A stretch of DNA of 64,000 bases from Roseicella sp. DB1501 (GTDB lineage: Bacteria; Pseudomonadota; Alphaproteobacteria; Acetobacterales; Acetobacteraceae): assembly GCF_013112485.1 (NCBI RefSeq), contig NZ_JABFHG010000002.1, forward strand, positions 124,001-188,000, read 5' to 3'. Positions 26,488 to 35,680 of this stretch are shown here, one piece after another. The position numbers and the translations under genes were made by a program. The notes under the pieces were generated by a model. It saw only the letters and a list, made by a program, of their open reading frames with translations, had not been told where the DNA came from and searched no databases. How positions within the stretch are numbered: position 1 is the first letter of the stretch; the number at the start of each line of letters is the position of its first letter.

Positions 26488-26696
26488 TGGCCCGGCTCCT
26501 TGCAGGCGCGCAGCGCCGCCTCGAAATGGCTCGGCTCCTCCTCGAAGACCATGCTGCCGCGCAGCGCCTCGAGCTCGGCGATGAGCGCGGCATGGTCGGC
26601 GAGCCCGTGGCGGGCGGCGGCGTTCGGCACGGCGACGCCGCTCCAGCGGCGGATCGCCTCCATCGTCGGGACGACGAGATCGGGTTCCATCGGCAT
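26484..26696 (-). CDS. Small AtzG/GatC-like amidase partner (DUF4089-like)
   Basis: This 70-residue protein (MPMEPDLVVPTMEAIRRWSG... HFEAALRACKEPG) has the layout of the small partner subunits of AtzE-type amidases: two short helices, a linker and an acidic FEEEPSHFEAAL tail. The family assignment is mostly from position and shape. ATG 26696 has GAGGGGACAAGG upstream, and its stop overlaps the amidase start (ATGA). Confidence 0.55.
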   Translation of the reverse strand: MPMEPDLVVPTMEAIRRWSGVAVPNAAARHGLADHAALIAELEALRGSMVFEEEPSHFEAALRACKEPGQ

Positions 26697-26869
26697 CCTT
26701 GTCCCCTCTGTTCGGGCGCCGGCCGCCGGGGTTCCCCCAGGGGTCCCTGCGCGGCGGCGCTCCTGCACAGAACGAGCGGTTTGCAAGGCGCGTGCCGGAC
26801 CAATAATCTATGGTTGAATTACGCCGCGGCGGCTCCTATGCAAGCCAGTGGAGCCTGGAAGAATCCCGC

Positions 26870-27085
26870 ATGCGCCGCCTCGCTTTGCCCCTCGCCCTGC
26901 TGCTGCTCGCCAGCCTGCCCGCCCTCGCCGCCGAGACCAAGCCCCAGAAGGCGCCGAGCCCGGCGCAGCAGGCGCAGCACGAGAAGATGCGCCAGTGCAG
27001 CGCCTCGGCGAAGGAGAAGGCGCTGCACGGCGACCCCCGCAAGGTCTTCATGAAGGAGTGCCTCTCGAAGCGCGCCGCGGGATAG
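26870..27085 (+). CDS. PsiF-like periplasmic protein
   Basis: This 71-residue protein has a Sec signal (MRRLALPLALLLLASLPALA, cleavage near AA-E). One PsiF-type repeat follows: QAQHEKMRQCSASAKEKALHGDPRKVFMKECL, with two cysteines likely to form a disulfide. E. coli PsiF is induced by phosphate starvation, but its role is unknown. Only one full repeat is present here, whereas PsiF usually has two. I start at ATG 26870 so that the signal is N-terminal. Confidence 0.75.
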   Translation: MRRLALPLALLLLASLPALAAETKPQKAPSPAQQAQHEKMRQCSASAKEKALHGDPRKVFMKECLSKRAAG

Positions 27086-27101
27086 GGCGGATCGCCGCCC
27101 G

Positions 27102-27749
27102 CTACATCCTCTCCTTGATGCCGCGGGCGATCAGCCACCAGTTCACCGGGAAGGTGGTCCAGAAGCCGAGCACCATGGCGATCTGCATCATGAACCAGTA
27201 GGTCCACTGGGTCGGCTGCAGCCCTGGCAGCATCCAGGCGCGCAGCGCCATCCAGCCGAACATGCCGACCTGGTAGGCGAGCAGCGAGAGGGTGTCGATC
27301 TTCACCGCGGCGACGATCCCGTCCCACAGCCCGAGCCCGCGCATCGGCGCCACGCTGAAATACTGGAAGGCGATACCGAAGAGATAGGCCAGCACGAAGC
27401 CGAAGAGGAATTTGCCGAGCAGGTCGGAGCCGAACAGGGTGAAGCCGAGGGCGAAGACCAGCCAGTCGCCGATGAAATCGCCGAGGGCGCAGCCCGCGCC
27501 GCAATGCGTCGCCCCGGCGAAGGCATATTGCCACATCGGCCGCTCGCCTCGCCGCCGGCCAATGCGCCAGTAGAAGGGCAGCCCGAGCGGCCCCCAATAG
27601 AGCAGGGTGAGCGGCCAGACCACCTCCATGATCCACATCCTCTGCCGGCGGCCGAGCAGCAGGATGTCGGCCAGCACGTAGAGCGCACTGGCGATGGAGA
27701 GCAGGCCGTAGACGAGGGAGAGGCTATGCAACCAGGCGGGTGGCGTCAT
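27102..27749 (-). CDS. DUF4396 family membrane protein
   Basis: This 215-residue protein has about six membrane segments and the features of DUF4396: MWIMEVVWPLTLLYWGPLGLPFYW, then THCGAGCALGDFIGDWLVF, KFLFGFVLAYLFGIAFQYFS, and a histidine- and cysteine-bearing intramembrane motif. The HCGAGC pattern could bind metal. Function is unknown. ATG 27749 is chosen because the first membrane helix starts soon after. The upstream frame to 27806 has no similarity. Confidence 0.82.
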   Translation of the reverse strand: MTPPAWLHSLSLVYGLLSIASALYVLADILLLGRRQRMWIMEVVWPLTLLYWGPLGLPFYWRIGRRRGERPMWQYAFAGATHCGAGCALGDFIGDWLVFALGFTLFGSDLLGKFLFGFVLAYLFGIAFQYFSVAPMRGLGLWDGIVAAVKIDTLSLLAYQVGMFGWMALRAWMLPGLQPTQWTYWFMMQIAMVLGFWTTFPVNWWLIARGIKERM

Positions 27750-27833
27750 GCGGCCTGAAATCGCGGCGTGCCGCCTGGTTGCGGCGGCCTCGGTGCCGGA
27801 TTGCACCGCGCCACGCCGCCCACCCTCCCCCCT

Positions 27834-27971
27834 TCAGCGCGGCGTCTCGGGCTGCCAGATCAGGTGCGAGCGCATCGTGGGCCATTCGGGCGCCGTGACG
27901 CTGTAGACGCAGGTATCGCGCAGCGGGCCGTCACGCATGCGCCGGTGGTGGCGCAGCGGGCCGTCACGCCT
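27834..27971 (-). pseudogene. C-terminal remnant of a GNAT acetyltransferase
   Basis: Reading left from about 27971, the minus strand encodes RMRDGPLRDTCVYSVTAPEW then PTMRSHLIWQPETPR and a stop (27834-27836). This is the normal C-terminus of RimJ/RimL-like GNAT acetyltransferases. Upstream of it the same frame runs into a TAG within about 50 bp, and no acetyl-CoA-binding part is present, so only a tail of roughly 45 codons survives. A 19-bp direct repeat (27918-27936 and 27951-27969, 33-bp period) duplicates the RDGPLR segment, which may be the lesion. The AsmA gene ends just beyond it. Confidence 0.65.
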
Positions 27972-28016
27972 CCACCCGGCTTCCGACCCGACTGGATGCG
28001 CCTGCCGCGATCCGCC

Positions 28017-29972
28017 CTATCGCCGGCCCTGCCCGCTGCCCTCGGTGCCACCGCCGCTCCGGGCCAGCCGCTCGCACTTGTCGTTCTCGCCGACGCCGAA
28101 CTGGATCGTTGGCAGCAGGGCGAGCGGCGGGAAGAGCACGCCGAGACCGGTCGCGGCGCCGGCCCGGGCGGCAAGCTCGCCCACCTCCGGCATGATGCTC
28201 GGCTGCTTGAAGGTGCCGGTGATCTTGATGCTGGTCGGCAGCGAGCCAACGCTGAAATGCTTGCTGTCGGTGCGCATCCAGAGATCGAGGATCTCCTTGC
28301 CCAGCCCCGCCATGCCGCCGCCCGTCACCAGGTTGCTGTCGGTGTCGAGCATCAGCGTATCGACCGAGAGCGCGCCGCGGCGCAGGCTGACATCGCCGAT
28401 CATGCATTCGATATCCGCATCGGCGGGGATGCCGAGCGCCGAGAGCAGCGCCCGGCCGAATTGCAGGCCGGAGAGGTCGGTCAGCAGCGCGCTCACCTTG
28501 CCGCCGGTGCTGATCACCGTCAGCCCGCCATCGCCGTTGCCGAGCATCTCCGACATGGAACGGCCGGTGGCGTCCAGCTTGCCCTTGCCGTTCAGCGTCC
28601 CCGCCCCGGTCGCGCCGGCCGCCTGCATCAGGCGCGAGATGTCCACCCGGCGCAGCTCGAAGGTCGCCTGCGCTCGCGGCATGCCGCCCTCCTGCGGGGT
28701 GACGGTGAGATCCGTGCCGATCTCGCCGCGGCCGATGCGGAACTTGCCCGGCTGCAGCCGGATCACGCCATCGACGATATCGAGCTTCGCCTCCAGCCCG
28801 TCGAAGGGGATGCCCTTGCCGCGGATGCTGTCGGCGCGGTAGCGCACATGCACATCCGCCATCTTCAGGTTCGGCACGCTGATCGGCGTGGTCGGGATCA
28901 GCCGCGGGCTCGCCTCCGCCTGGGCGAGGGCGCGCCGCTGCGCCGCGGTCTGCCCCGGCGTCCCCTCCCGGCCCGGCTGGGCGCCGATCAACCCGCCGAG
29001 ATCGGCGAGATCGACCCGCTTCGAGCGCAGATCGGCGGTGAAGACGGTCGGCGTGCCGGTGCTGACGGTGAAGTCGCCGGCGATGTCGCTGCTGCCGAGC
29101 GTGCCATCGACATCGGTGAAGCGCGCCTTGCCCTCGGCATAGTCGAGCTGGCCGGCGACGCGCAGCGGCGGCGTCGGGGCGATCGGCACGCCGATCAGCG
29201 GCCGCAGCAGCGCCATGTCCGGCGTGCGGATATCGAGCCGCAGATTGGCGCCGGCGAGCTTCACCGGGTCCCGCACCGTCCCCTTCAGCGCCACCCGGGT
29301 CGGGCCGTTGGCGAGTTGCAGGTCGATCGGCCAGGGGCGGTTGGGGTCGCGCAGGTTCAGGATGGCGCCGCTGCGCAGCCGGGCCTCGATCGGCTGCGCC
29401 GCATAGGTGCCCTTGGCATCGGCGACCAGCGCGGGGTCGCCCTCGGCCGGCTCCTCGGTGTGGAAATCGACGTTGAAATCCGCTTTCAGCCCGGCGATCG
29501 CGGTATGCACCTTGCCGTCATTGATGCGGAGCGCGCCGATCTTCGGCCCGCCCTCGCCTGCTCCCTCGCCCGCCGGGCCCGAGGCGTTGAAGGCGTAATT
29601 GGTGCTGCCATCGGGCCGCCCGAGCACCTGCAGCTGCGGCTGGTCGAGGGTGACGGAGGGGATCACCACCTCGCCGCGCAGCAGCGGCGCGAAGGCGACG
29701 TCGACGCTGCCGCGCGGCAGCAGGGCGAAGGGCGGGTCCTCCGGGAAGCCCGGCGGGTTGCCGACGCGCAACCCCTCGGCGGTGACGGTGATGGTGCGGC
29801 CGAGGCTGACATGCAGATGCTCGATCTTCACCGGCCGGCCGAGCTTGGCGCTCGCCTGCGCCTCGATGATCGGGATCAGCCAGTCCCAGCGGAACAGGGC
29901 GAGGAAGAGTGCGAGCGCCAGCAAGGGCAGCCCCACTCCCAGTCCCCACCGCCATGCCCTGCGCGTCGCCAT
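28017..29972 (-). CDS. AsmA-family protein
   Basis: This is a protein of about 651 residues with an N-terminal membrane anchor (LGVGLPLLALALFLALFRWDWL) followed at once by the AsmA lead motif IPIIEAQASAKLGRPVKIEHL. A long beta-rich periplasmic repeat region follows, and a C-terminal AsmA-like part (GGKVSALLTDLSGLQFGRALLSALG). AsmA-like proteins are bridge-type lipid transfer proteins linking inner and outer membrane. Starts at 29972, 29987 and 30008 are all possible. It is transcribed toward the GNAT remnant. Confidence 0.88.
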   Translation of the reverse strand: MATRRAWRWGLGVGLPLLALALFLALFRWDWLIPIIEAQASAKLGRPVKIEHLHVSLGRTITVTAEGLRVGNPPGFPEDPPFALLPRGSVDVAFAPLLRGEVVIPSVTLDQPQLQVLGRPDGSTNYAFNASGPAGEGAGEGGPKIGALRINDGKVHTAIAGLKADFNVDFHTEEPAEGDPALVADAKGTYAAQPIEARLRSGAILNLRDPNRPWPIDLQLANGPTRVALKGTVRDPVKLAGANLRLDIRTPDMALLRPLIGVPIAPTPPLRVAGQLDYAEGKARFTDVDGTLGSSDIAGDFTVSTGTPTVFTADLRSKRVDLADLGGLIGAQPGREGTPGQTAAQRRALAQAEASPRLIPTTPISVPNLKMADVHVRYRADSIRGKGIPFDGLEAKLDIVDGVIRLQPGKFRIGRGEIGTDLTVTPQEGGMPRAQATFELRRVDISRLMQAAGATGAGTLNGKGKLDATGRSMSEMLGNGDGGLTVISTGGKVSALLTDLSGLQFGRALLSALGIPADADIECMIGDVSLRRGALSVDTLMLDTDSNLVTGGGMAGLGKEILDLWMRTDSKHFSVGSLPTSIKITGTFKQPSIMPEVGELAARAGAATGLGVLFPPLALLPTIQFGVGENDKCERLARSGGGTEGSGQGRR

Positions 29973-30214
29973 GGTTGCGTGCCCCATCCTGTCATGGCCA
30001 GAGCGCAACAGGCGGAGACGGGTTCATCCGGGATGGAACCGGATCGCTCGGCTTGACTTCGCGGCCGATCCTTGATGCGCTGCGCCAACGGCCCGGTCGG
30101 GGCATCCGTGTCCGCGGGAAGGGCTGCGCCCACGACCATCGGTAGAGTGGCCTGCTTTCCCCTCCACCCTTTCCTGTCTGACCGGCGGACGCAGACGCGA
30201 GGAAGGGGCCTGCC

Positions 30215-31498
30215 TTGACCGATCCGTCCAATGCCGCGGCGATGCGCGAGGCATCGCCCTTCCGGTTGACTCTCGAGCAGCAGCGCAAGCGCGCCAAGGA
30301 ATTGCTCGCGGCCCTGCGCGCGGGCGAGCCGGCGGCGCTGCAGCGCTTCCACCGCCGGCATCCGCGCGGCGCGGCGGCGGCACCGTGTCTGGCCGAGGCG
30401 CAGCTCGTCATCGCCCGCGAGCTCGGCCTGCCGAGCTGGCCGCGGCTGGTGGCGCATATCGCCGCGCTCGAGGCCAGCCGCGCCCGCATCCGCCGGGGCG
30501 CGCCGCCGCCGGATGGCGACCTGCCGACGCTGCACCTCCGCTGCGGCTGCGACATCGCGCCGGGGTTGCGCGCGGCCGGCTTCGTCGGAGCGTTCCTGGA
30601 CTATGCCGATCCCCTCTGCCAGGGGCCGGTGCTGCCCGGCGCCGACTGGCTCGAGGCGCGCATCGACTTCCTGCACCGGAGCTACGGCGCGGATGCCGGT
30701 CTCGACCGCGCGGCGATCGCGGCGCGGCGGCGGCGGGAGGAAGCGGCGCTGCTCGAAGCGGCGCGGCATCCGCGCGTCGTGCTCTGGTTCGAGCATGACA
30801 GCTACGACCAGCTCCTCCTCGCCCGCTGCCTCGCCGCCTTCGCCGCGCGCCCGCCGGCGCGGCTGGAGCTGATCTCGCCGGGCCACTACCCGGGTGGCAC
30901 GCGCTTCATCGGCCTCGGGCAATTGCCGCCGGAGGCGCTGCGGCTGCTCTGGGCGGAGCGTGTGCCGGTTCCGGCGGCGATGCTGGCGCTGGGCGAGGCG
31001 GCCTGGGCGGCGCTGCGGGCGCCCGATCCGCGGCCGCTCGCCGCGCTGGCCGCCGGCACGCCGGACCTGCCGCAGCTCGGCCGGGCGCTGCGGCGGCATT
31101 GCCAGGAACTGCCCTGGACCGGCGATGGGCTCGGCCTGAGCGAGCGGCTGATCCTGCAACTCCTGGCCGAGGCGCCGCGCAGCGCCGGCGCGGTGTTCAG
31201 CGCCCTGATGCTGGAGCGCGAGCCGCTGCCCTGGATGACGGACCTGATCGGGCGGGAGGTGATCGACGGCTTGCGGCGCGGCGCCACCCCGCTGCTCGCC
31301 GGCCGCTTCGAGGGGGCGGAGCGGCATTGGGCGGGCGCGCATCTCGATCTTACCCCGGCTGGCCGGGCGGTGCTGGCGGGCGAGCGGGACCGGATGACCC
31401 TCGGCCCGCCGCCGCGCTGGCTGGGCGGCGTGCCGGTGCCCGGCGTGGCGCCCTGCTGGAGGTGGGACGAGGCGGGTGGCGGCGTCATCCTGGCCTGA
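30215..31498 (+). CDS. DUF1835 domain protein
   Basis: This 427-residue protein has an N-terminal RAKELLAALRAGEPAALQRF helical segment, then a DUF1835-type domain: LHLRCGCDIAPGLRAAGFVGAFLDYADPLCQGP and VVLWFEHDSYDQLLLARCLAAF, which resembles a nucleotide-binding Rossmann-like fold. The C-terminal third contains LSERLILQLLAEAP. Function is unknown. The start appears to be TTG 30215, with GGAAGGGG in front. The next ATG (30242) lacks a ribosome site. Confidence 0.78.
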   Translation: MTDPSNAAAMREASPFRLTLEQQRKRAKELLAALRAGEPAALQRFHRRHPRGAAAAPCLAEAQLVIARELGLPSWPRLVAHIAALEASRARIRRGAPPPDGDLPTLHLRCGCDIAPGLRAAGFVGAFLDYADPLCQGPVLPGADWLEARIDFLHRSYGADAGLDRAAIAARRRREEAALLEAARHPRVVLWFEHDSYDQLLLARCLAAFAARPPARLELISPGHYPGGTRFIGLGQLPPEALRLLWAERVPVPAAMLALGEAAWAALRAPDPRPLAALAAGTPDLPQLGRALRRHCQELPWTGDGLGLSERLILQLLAEAPRSAGAVFSALMLEREPLPWMTDLIGREVIDGLRRGATPLLAGRFEGAERHWAGAHLDLTPAGRAVLAGERDRMTLGPPPRWLGGVPVPGVAPCWRWDEAGGGVILA

Positions 31499-31506
31499 GG
31501 CGCGCC

Positions 31507-32100
31507 TCAGGCGGCGCGCGGCCTCGCCCGCTTCCGCAGCCCCTGCAGCCGCGCCAGCCCGGCCAGCCGGCGGTCGAGGAACTGCATGGCGCCGAAGATG
31601 GAGAGGTCCTCGTCACGCAACCACCAGGCGATGGTGGCGGCGTAGATCCCGGCCAGGCTGGCGCGGCGGGTGTACCAGGAGATATCCGCCGAGCTGTCGC
31701 CCGCCGCATGCCACATGGCGTCGGCCGCCGCGGCGGCGGCGCGCGCGGCGCAGCCGGCATGCCAGGGCAGCGCCAGCAGGCTGAGCGCCCGACGCAGCGC
31801 CCGCTTGTGCGGCGCGAGCGCGGTGAGGCGCAGCTCCACCACCCGCCGGATGCGCGCCGGCACGCGCAGCCCGGTCACCCCCTCGGCCGCGGCCGCGGCC
31901 TCCATCTCGCGGTTCACCAGGTCGAACCAGACCAGCACCGCCTCGACGGCGCCGCGCGGGAAATGGCTGGGGGCGAGCGCGGGGTCCTCGCCGATCGCCG
32001 CCAGCCCGGCCCGCACCGTGCCGAGGTTCCAGCCCTCGCGGGCGGCGACGGGCAGCATGGCCCGCACCGCCCGGTCGCGGATCGCGCTGCGCTCGATCAT
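31507..32100 (-). CDS. COQ9-family ubiquinone biosynthesis protein
   Basis: This 197-residue helical protein is a bacterial COQ9 homologue. The TetR-like start ([30 protein letters not shown]) and the C-terminal [32 protein letters not shown] match the family. COQ9 binds isoprene lipid intermediates and supports ubiquinone hydroxylation. ATG 32100 overlaps the stop of the peptide deformylase gene (ATGA). The gene order rpsU - deformylase - COQ9, with rpsU divergent, is common in related alphaproteobacteria. Confidence 0.88.
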   Translation of the reverse strand: MIERSAIRDRAVRAMLPVAAREGWNLGTVRAGLAAIGEDPALAPSHFPRGAVEAVLVWFDLVNREMEAAAAAEGVTGLRVPARIRRVVELRLTALAPHKRALRRALSLLALPWHAGCAARAAAAAADAMWHAAGDSSADISWYTRRASLAGIYAATIAWWLRDEDLSIFGAMQFLDRRLAGLARLQGLRKRARPRAA

Positions 32101-32603
32101 CGGGCGTTGCCCTCGGCGGCCCGCGCCAGCTCCTCGGTGAAGCCGAGCTGCGAGAGGTCACGCATGCGCATCGGATAGAGCACCCCGTCGAGATGGTCGG
32201 CCTCGTGCTGCATCACCCGCGCCACCATCCCCTCCGCCTCGCCCGTCACCGGGGTGCCCTCGGCATCGAGGCCACGATAGCGGATGCGGGCCGGGCGGCT
32301 GACCAGGCCGCGCAGGCCGGGGATGGAAAGGCAGCCCTCCCAGGCGCTCTCTTCCGCCTCGCCGAGTGGTTCCAACTCGGGGTTGAGCAGGGCCGCGACG
32401 CCGCCCGCCGGCACCCGCCAGACGAACAGGCGGAGCGGCGCATGCACCTGCGGCGCGGCGAGGCCGATGCCCCCGGCATCCGCCATGGTCTCGGCCATGT
32501 CGGCGATCAGGCGCCGGATCTCCGGATTGCTCGGGCCGGTGACCGGATCGGCCCGCCGCAGCAGGACGGGATGGCCCATGCGGGCGATCTTGAGGATGGA
32601 CAT
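32097..32603 (-). CDS. def: Peptide deformylase
   Basis: This 168-residue metalloenzyme removes the formyl group from nascent proteins. The three signature motifs are present: [17 protein letters not shown] (metal Cys) and the metal-binding HEADHL. Compared with classic deformylases, the EGCLS and HEXXH boxes are intact, so it should be active. It could be a second, shorter-range paralogue of a housekeeping copy elsewhere. Its stop overlaps the COQ9 start. Divergent rpsU lies 246 bp away. Confidence 0.93.
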   Translation of the reverse strand: MSILKIARMGHPVLLRRADPVTGPSNPEIRRLIADMAETMADAGGIGLAAPQVHAPLRLFVWRVPAGGVAALLNPELEPLGEAEESAWEGCLSIPGLRGLVSRPARIRYRGLDAEGTPVTGEAEGMVARVMQHEADHLDGVLYPMRMRDLSQLGFTEELARAAEGNAR

Positions 32604-32849
32604 GGCGCTCCGGAGCAGACTGCGGCCGCAAGAGGCCCGATCCCTGGAAAACCGGGCCCCGCCCGGGAGATAGGCATGGCACGCGGTGCTGGGGAGGGCT
32701 TCCTGTCGGGGGGCGAACCATGCTACAGCCCTCCTCTCCGCATTCCGGTGGACGGTACCAGGCAGCGCTCCGATGACGGGGCCGGCCGGAACCGCCCGCC
32801 GCCTGCGGCCTTTTCCATTGGTCCCAACAGCGATTGGAGGCTGAGCCGC

Positions 32850-33053
32850 GTGCAAGTCGTCGTCCGTGACAACAACATCGATCAGGCGCTGAAGGCGCTC
32901 AAGAAGAAGCTGCAGCGGGAGGGTGTTTTCCGCGAGATGAAGCTTCGCCGTCATTACGAGAAGCCGTCCGAGCGCCGCGCCCGCGAGGCCGCCGAGGCCG
33001 TCCGCCGCGCCCGCAAGGTCGAGCGCAAGCGCCTGGAGCGCGAGGGCTTCTGA
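32850..33053 (+). CDS. rpsU: 30S ribosomal protein S21
   Basis: This 67-residue basic protein ([25 protein letters not shown]... [16 protein letters not shown]) is a standard S21, which binds near the 3' end of 16S rRNA and aids initiation. GTG 32850 is the start, preceded by GGAGG at 32836-32840. The frame remains open upstream to 32193, but that part is shadow of the deformylase gene. Confidence 0.97.
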   Translation: MQVVVRDNNIDQALKALKKKLQREGVFREMKLRRHYEKPSERRAREAAEAVRRARKVERKRLEREGF

Positions 33054-33481
33054 GCCCACGGGGCTGACGCCCTGCCCATTCGGCCCAAGGGCTAGGCCCT
33101 CATGGCCTGCCCCTCTGGCCTGCCCCTCTGGCGGGCCCCTTCGATCCGGACCAGCCGCGGCGCGGGGATGACCCGCGCTTCGCGGGTCCGTGAAGGCCAG
33201 CGGCCCTGCGGGGGTTCGTCCCGGCCGGGGCCTTGTCCCCTCTCCTGCCACAATCCAGTCGGCCCCACTCGCCAGCCGGCCCGTCCCGAGGGCAGACTGC
33301 GGCCTCGCGCCGCGGCCCCTGCGCCCAGCGGCGACGCAGCCATGGCAGGGCCGATCCTTGCCGCCGGGCCGTCCCGCCCGGCGCGATCCGGCCCCGCCGC
33401 AGGATGGAACGAGGTGGCCATGCCGAAAATGCAGCATCCATGCCGGCACCCCCGCCGGCAGCGGCCCGGACGACGCGGCGC
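33054..33481. other. 428-bp intergenic region with a small tandem duplication
   Basis: No conserved gene is visible on either strand. TGGCCTGCCCCTC occurs twice in tandem (33103-33128). A short AGGGC-TAG-GCCCT stem at 33088-33100 could be a weak terminator for rpsU. The rest is featureless GC-rich sequence that must include the promoter of the glutathione S-transferase gene. Confidence 0.4.
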
Positions 33482-34093
33482 ATGATGCGGCTGCACTGGT
33501 CCTCGCGCTCGCCCTTCGTCCGCAAGGTCATGGTCGTCGCGCATGAGCGCGGCCTGGCCGAGCGCATCGAGCGGCTGCCGACCGTGGTGGCGCTCATCCA
33601 GCCGGACCTCGCGCTGCTGCCGCGCAACCCGCTCGGCAAGATCCCGACGCTGGTGCTGCCGGATGGCGTCACGCTCTACGATTCGCTCGTCATCTGCGAG
33701 TATCTCGACGGGCTCGGCAGCGGGCCGTCGCTCTTCCCGCCCGCCGGCCCGGCGCGGATCGAGGCGCTGCGGCGGCACGCGCTCGGCAACGGCTTCATGG
33801 ACATGCTGCTGCTCTGCCGCACCGAGATGGGGCGCGAGCATCCGGACCGGCGCATCCTCGACGGTTTCTCGGCCAAGCAGGCGGCGGTGCTGGAGGCGCT
33901 GGAGGCCGAGGCGCCGCGGCTCTCCGGCCCGGGGCTGGATATCGGCCGGATCTCGATCGGCTGCGCCCTCTCCTATCTCGACTTCCGCTGGCCGAAATGC
34001 GGCTGGCGCAGCCTGCATCCGGCGCTCGCCGCCTGGCATGAGGGCTTCGCCGCCCGGCCCTCGGTGCAGGCGACCGAGCATGTCGATGCCTAG
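33482..34093 (+). CDS. Glutathione S-transferase family protein
   Basis: This 203-residue protein has the GST thioredoxin-like N-domain (MRLHWSSRSPFVRKVMVVAHERGL... NPLGKIPTLVLPDG, with YDSLVICEYLD as the glutathione-binding turn) and a helical C-domain. Ser in SSRSPFV is the likely active-site residue. It conjugates or reduces with glutathione; the substrate is unknown. ATG 33482 or 33485 can start it. Confidence 0.88.
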   Translation: MMRLHWSSRSPFVRKVMVVAHERGLAERIERLPTVVALIQPDLALLPRNPLGKIPTLVLPDGVTLYDSLVICEYLDGLGSGPSLFPPAGPARIEALRRHALGNGFMDMLLLCRTEMGREHPDRRILDGFSAKQAAVLEALEAEAPRLSGPGLDIGRISIGCALSYLDFRWPKCGWRSLHPALAAWHEGFAARPSVQATEHVDA

Positions 34094-34166
34094 CCGTCCT
34101 GGCGGGCATCTTCGCGCCACCGCCAATCCGCTCTAGGCTCCCCGGCAAACGGGGGAGAGGACGGCC

Positions 34167-35033
34167 ATGCGGCCCTTGCGGATCGGCGACGTCGACATCA
34201 CCAGCATCGTCGAGCGCGACGGGCCCTGGCGGCGACCGGCCGACATGTTCCTGGCCTATGACGAAGCGAAGGGCGCGCGCCATCTCGCCGAGCTCGACCC
34301 GGTGGTCTTCGACGCCGCCTCCGGCCGCATGGTCATCACCTACCAGACCTTCGTGGTCCGCACGCCGAAGCACACCATCCTGGTCGATACCTGCACCGGC
34401 GAGGACAAGGGCTACCCGCCGCCGATGGACTTCCCCAAGGCCCCCTGGCTGGAGGGCTTCAGGGCCGAGGGGCTGCGCTTCGAGGATATCGACTACGTCT
34501 TCTGCACCCATCTGCACATCGACCATTGCGGCTGGAACACGCGGCTGCTGAACGGGCGCTGGGTGCCGACCTTCCCGCGCGCCAAATACGTCTTCCACAA
34601 GCGGGAATACGCCGCCTGGGAGGAGGCGACGCAGCGCGGCGCCAGCCCGCCGGGCAATGTCTGGCGCTACAACTGCGAGCCGGTGGTCGCCGCCGGCCAG
34701 GCGCTGCTGGTCGATGACGACTTCCAGCTCGACGACACCATCTCGCTGACGCCGACGCCGGGCCACGCGCCCTGCCATTGCTGCGTGAACATCCATTCGC
34801 GCGGCGAACGGGCCGTCGTCACCGGCGACCTCATGCACCACGCGCTGCAGATCCGCGAGCCGGACTGGTCCACCATCTTCGACTGGGACCCGCGCCAGGC
34901 CGCGGAGTCGCGCCGCAAATTCTTCGGCGAGGTGGTCGACACGCCGACCGTGGTGCTGCCGATCCACTTTCCCGGCAGCACCGCCGGCCGCATCACCGCC
35001 CGCGCCGAGGGCTTCGACTACCGCTTCCTCTGA
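34167..35033 (+). CDS. Metallo-beta-lactamase-fold hydrolase
   Basis: This 288-residue protein shows the binuclear-metal motif HLHIDHCG (HxHxDH), a further His in TPGHAPCHCC, and the Asp in VVTGDLMHH, with the last His in LPIHFPGS. It resembles lactonase/N-acyl homoserine lactonase-like MBL proteins (VDTCTGEDK, AKYVFHKREYAAW). Probably a lactone or ester hydrolase in the cytoplasm. GGGGGAGAGG precedes the ATG. It begins a catabolic run with the next two genes. Confidence 0.88.
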   Translation: MRPLRIGDVDITSIVERDGPWRRPADMFLAYDEAKGARHLAELDPVVFDAASGRMVITYQTFVVRTPKHTILVDTCTGEDKGYPPPMDFPKAPWLEGFRAEGLRFEDIDYVFCTHLHIDHCGWNTRLLNGRWVPTFPRAKYVFHKREYAAWEEATQRGASPPGNVWRYNCEPVVAAGQALLVDDDFQLDDTISLTPTPGHAPCHCCVNIHSRGERAVVTGDLMHHALQIREPDWSTIFDWDPRQAAESRRKFFGEVVDTPTVVLPIHFPGSTAGRITARAEGFDYRFL

Positions 35034-35120
35034 GAAGACCCGCCGACAGGACAGGCCCGCGCCGGCGCCCGAGGGCGGCCATGCCCATCATCGCCGCATG
35101 CAATTGGAAGGAGACGCCCC

Positions 35121-35678
35121 TTGGCCCGCCTGCCCTATCTGGAGAAATCCGACCTCCGCCCCGAGGACCAGGACCTGCTGAAGCGCGAGATCACGCTGCA
35201 CAAGGCGCTGGTGAACAATCCCGGCGCGGCGCGCGCCTTCGGCACGCTCGGCCAGTACATCCGGCACGGCTCGAAGCTCGATCCGCGGCTGCGCGAGCTG
35301 GCGATCCTGCAGGTCGGCTGGCTGGCCCGCTCGCCCTATGAATGGTCGCACCACGTCAAGATCGGCTACGATTTCGGCGTCACCGACGAGGATATCGAGG
35401 CGGTGAAGGCCGAGAGCCGCGGCGAGGCCTCGGCGTTGGAGCCCGTGGCGCGGCTGGTGCTGCGGGCGGCGCGGGAGGTCTATGCCGGGCCGGGGATCGG
35501 CTACGAGACCTTCGCCTCGCTGCGCGCCGCGCTCGACAACGAGAGCCTGGTCGACCTCGCCGTCACCGCCGGCTTCTACTGCGCGGTGGTGCGGGTGCTG
35601 GCCTCGCTAGAGGTGGATGTGGAGGAGAGCTACATGCCCTATCTGCGCAAGCACCCCTTCCCGATCCAGGCGGGCTGA
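35121..35678 (+). CDS. Carboxymuconolactone decarboxylase-family protein
   Basis: This 185-residue protein has the AhpD/CMD pattern: LDPRLRELAILQVGWLARSPYEWSHHVKIG, and a second helical part with AALDNESLVDLAVTAGFYCAVVRVL. The double Cys of AhpD peroxidases is absent (SPYEWSHH takes its place), so a decarboxylase or isomerase-type role is more likely. It starts with TTG 35121, with GGAAGGAG at 35106-35113. A class V aminotransferase gene starts 2 bp after its stop. Confidence 0.85.
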   Translation: MARLPYLEKSDLRPEDQDLLKREITLHKALVNNPGAARAFGTLGQYIRHGSKLDPRLRELAILQVGWLARSPYEWSHHVKIGYDFGVTDEDIEAVKAESRGEASALEPVARLVLRAAREVYAGPGIGYETFASLRAALDNESLVDLAVTAGFYCAVVRVLASLEVDVEESYMPYLRKHPFPIQAG

Positions 35679-35680
35679 GC

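Noticed and set aside
33420-33485. A 21-residue ORF just before the glutathione S-transferase gene
   Set aside because: It overlaps the GST start, is rich in Arg and Pro, and no conserved pattern could be seen. A leader peptide is possible but not supported.
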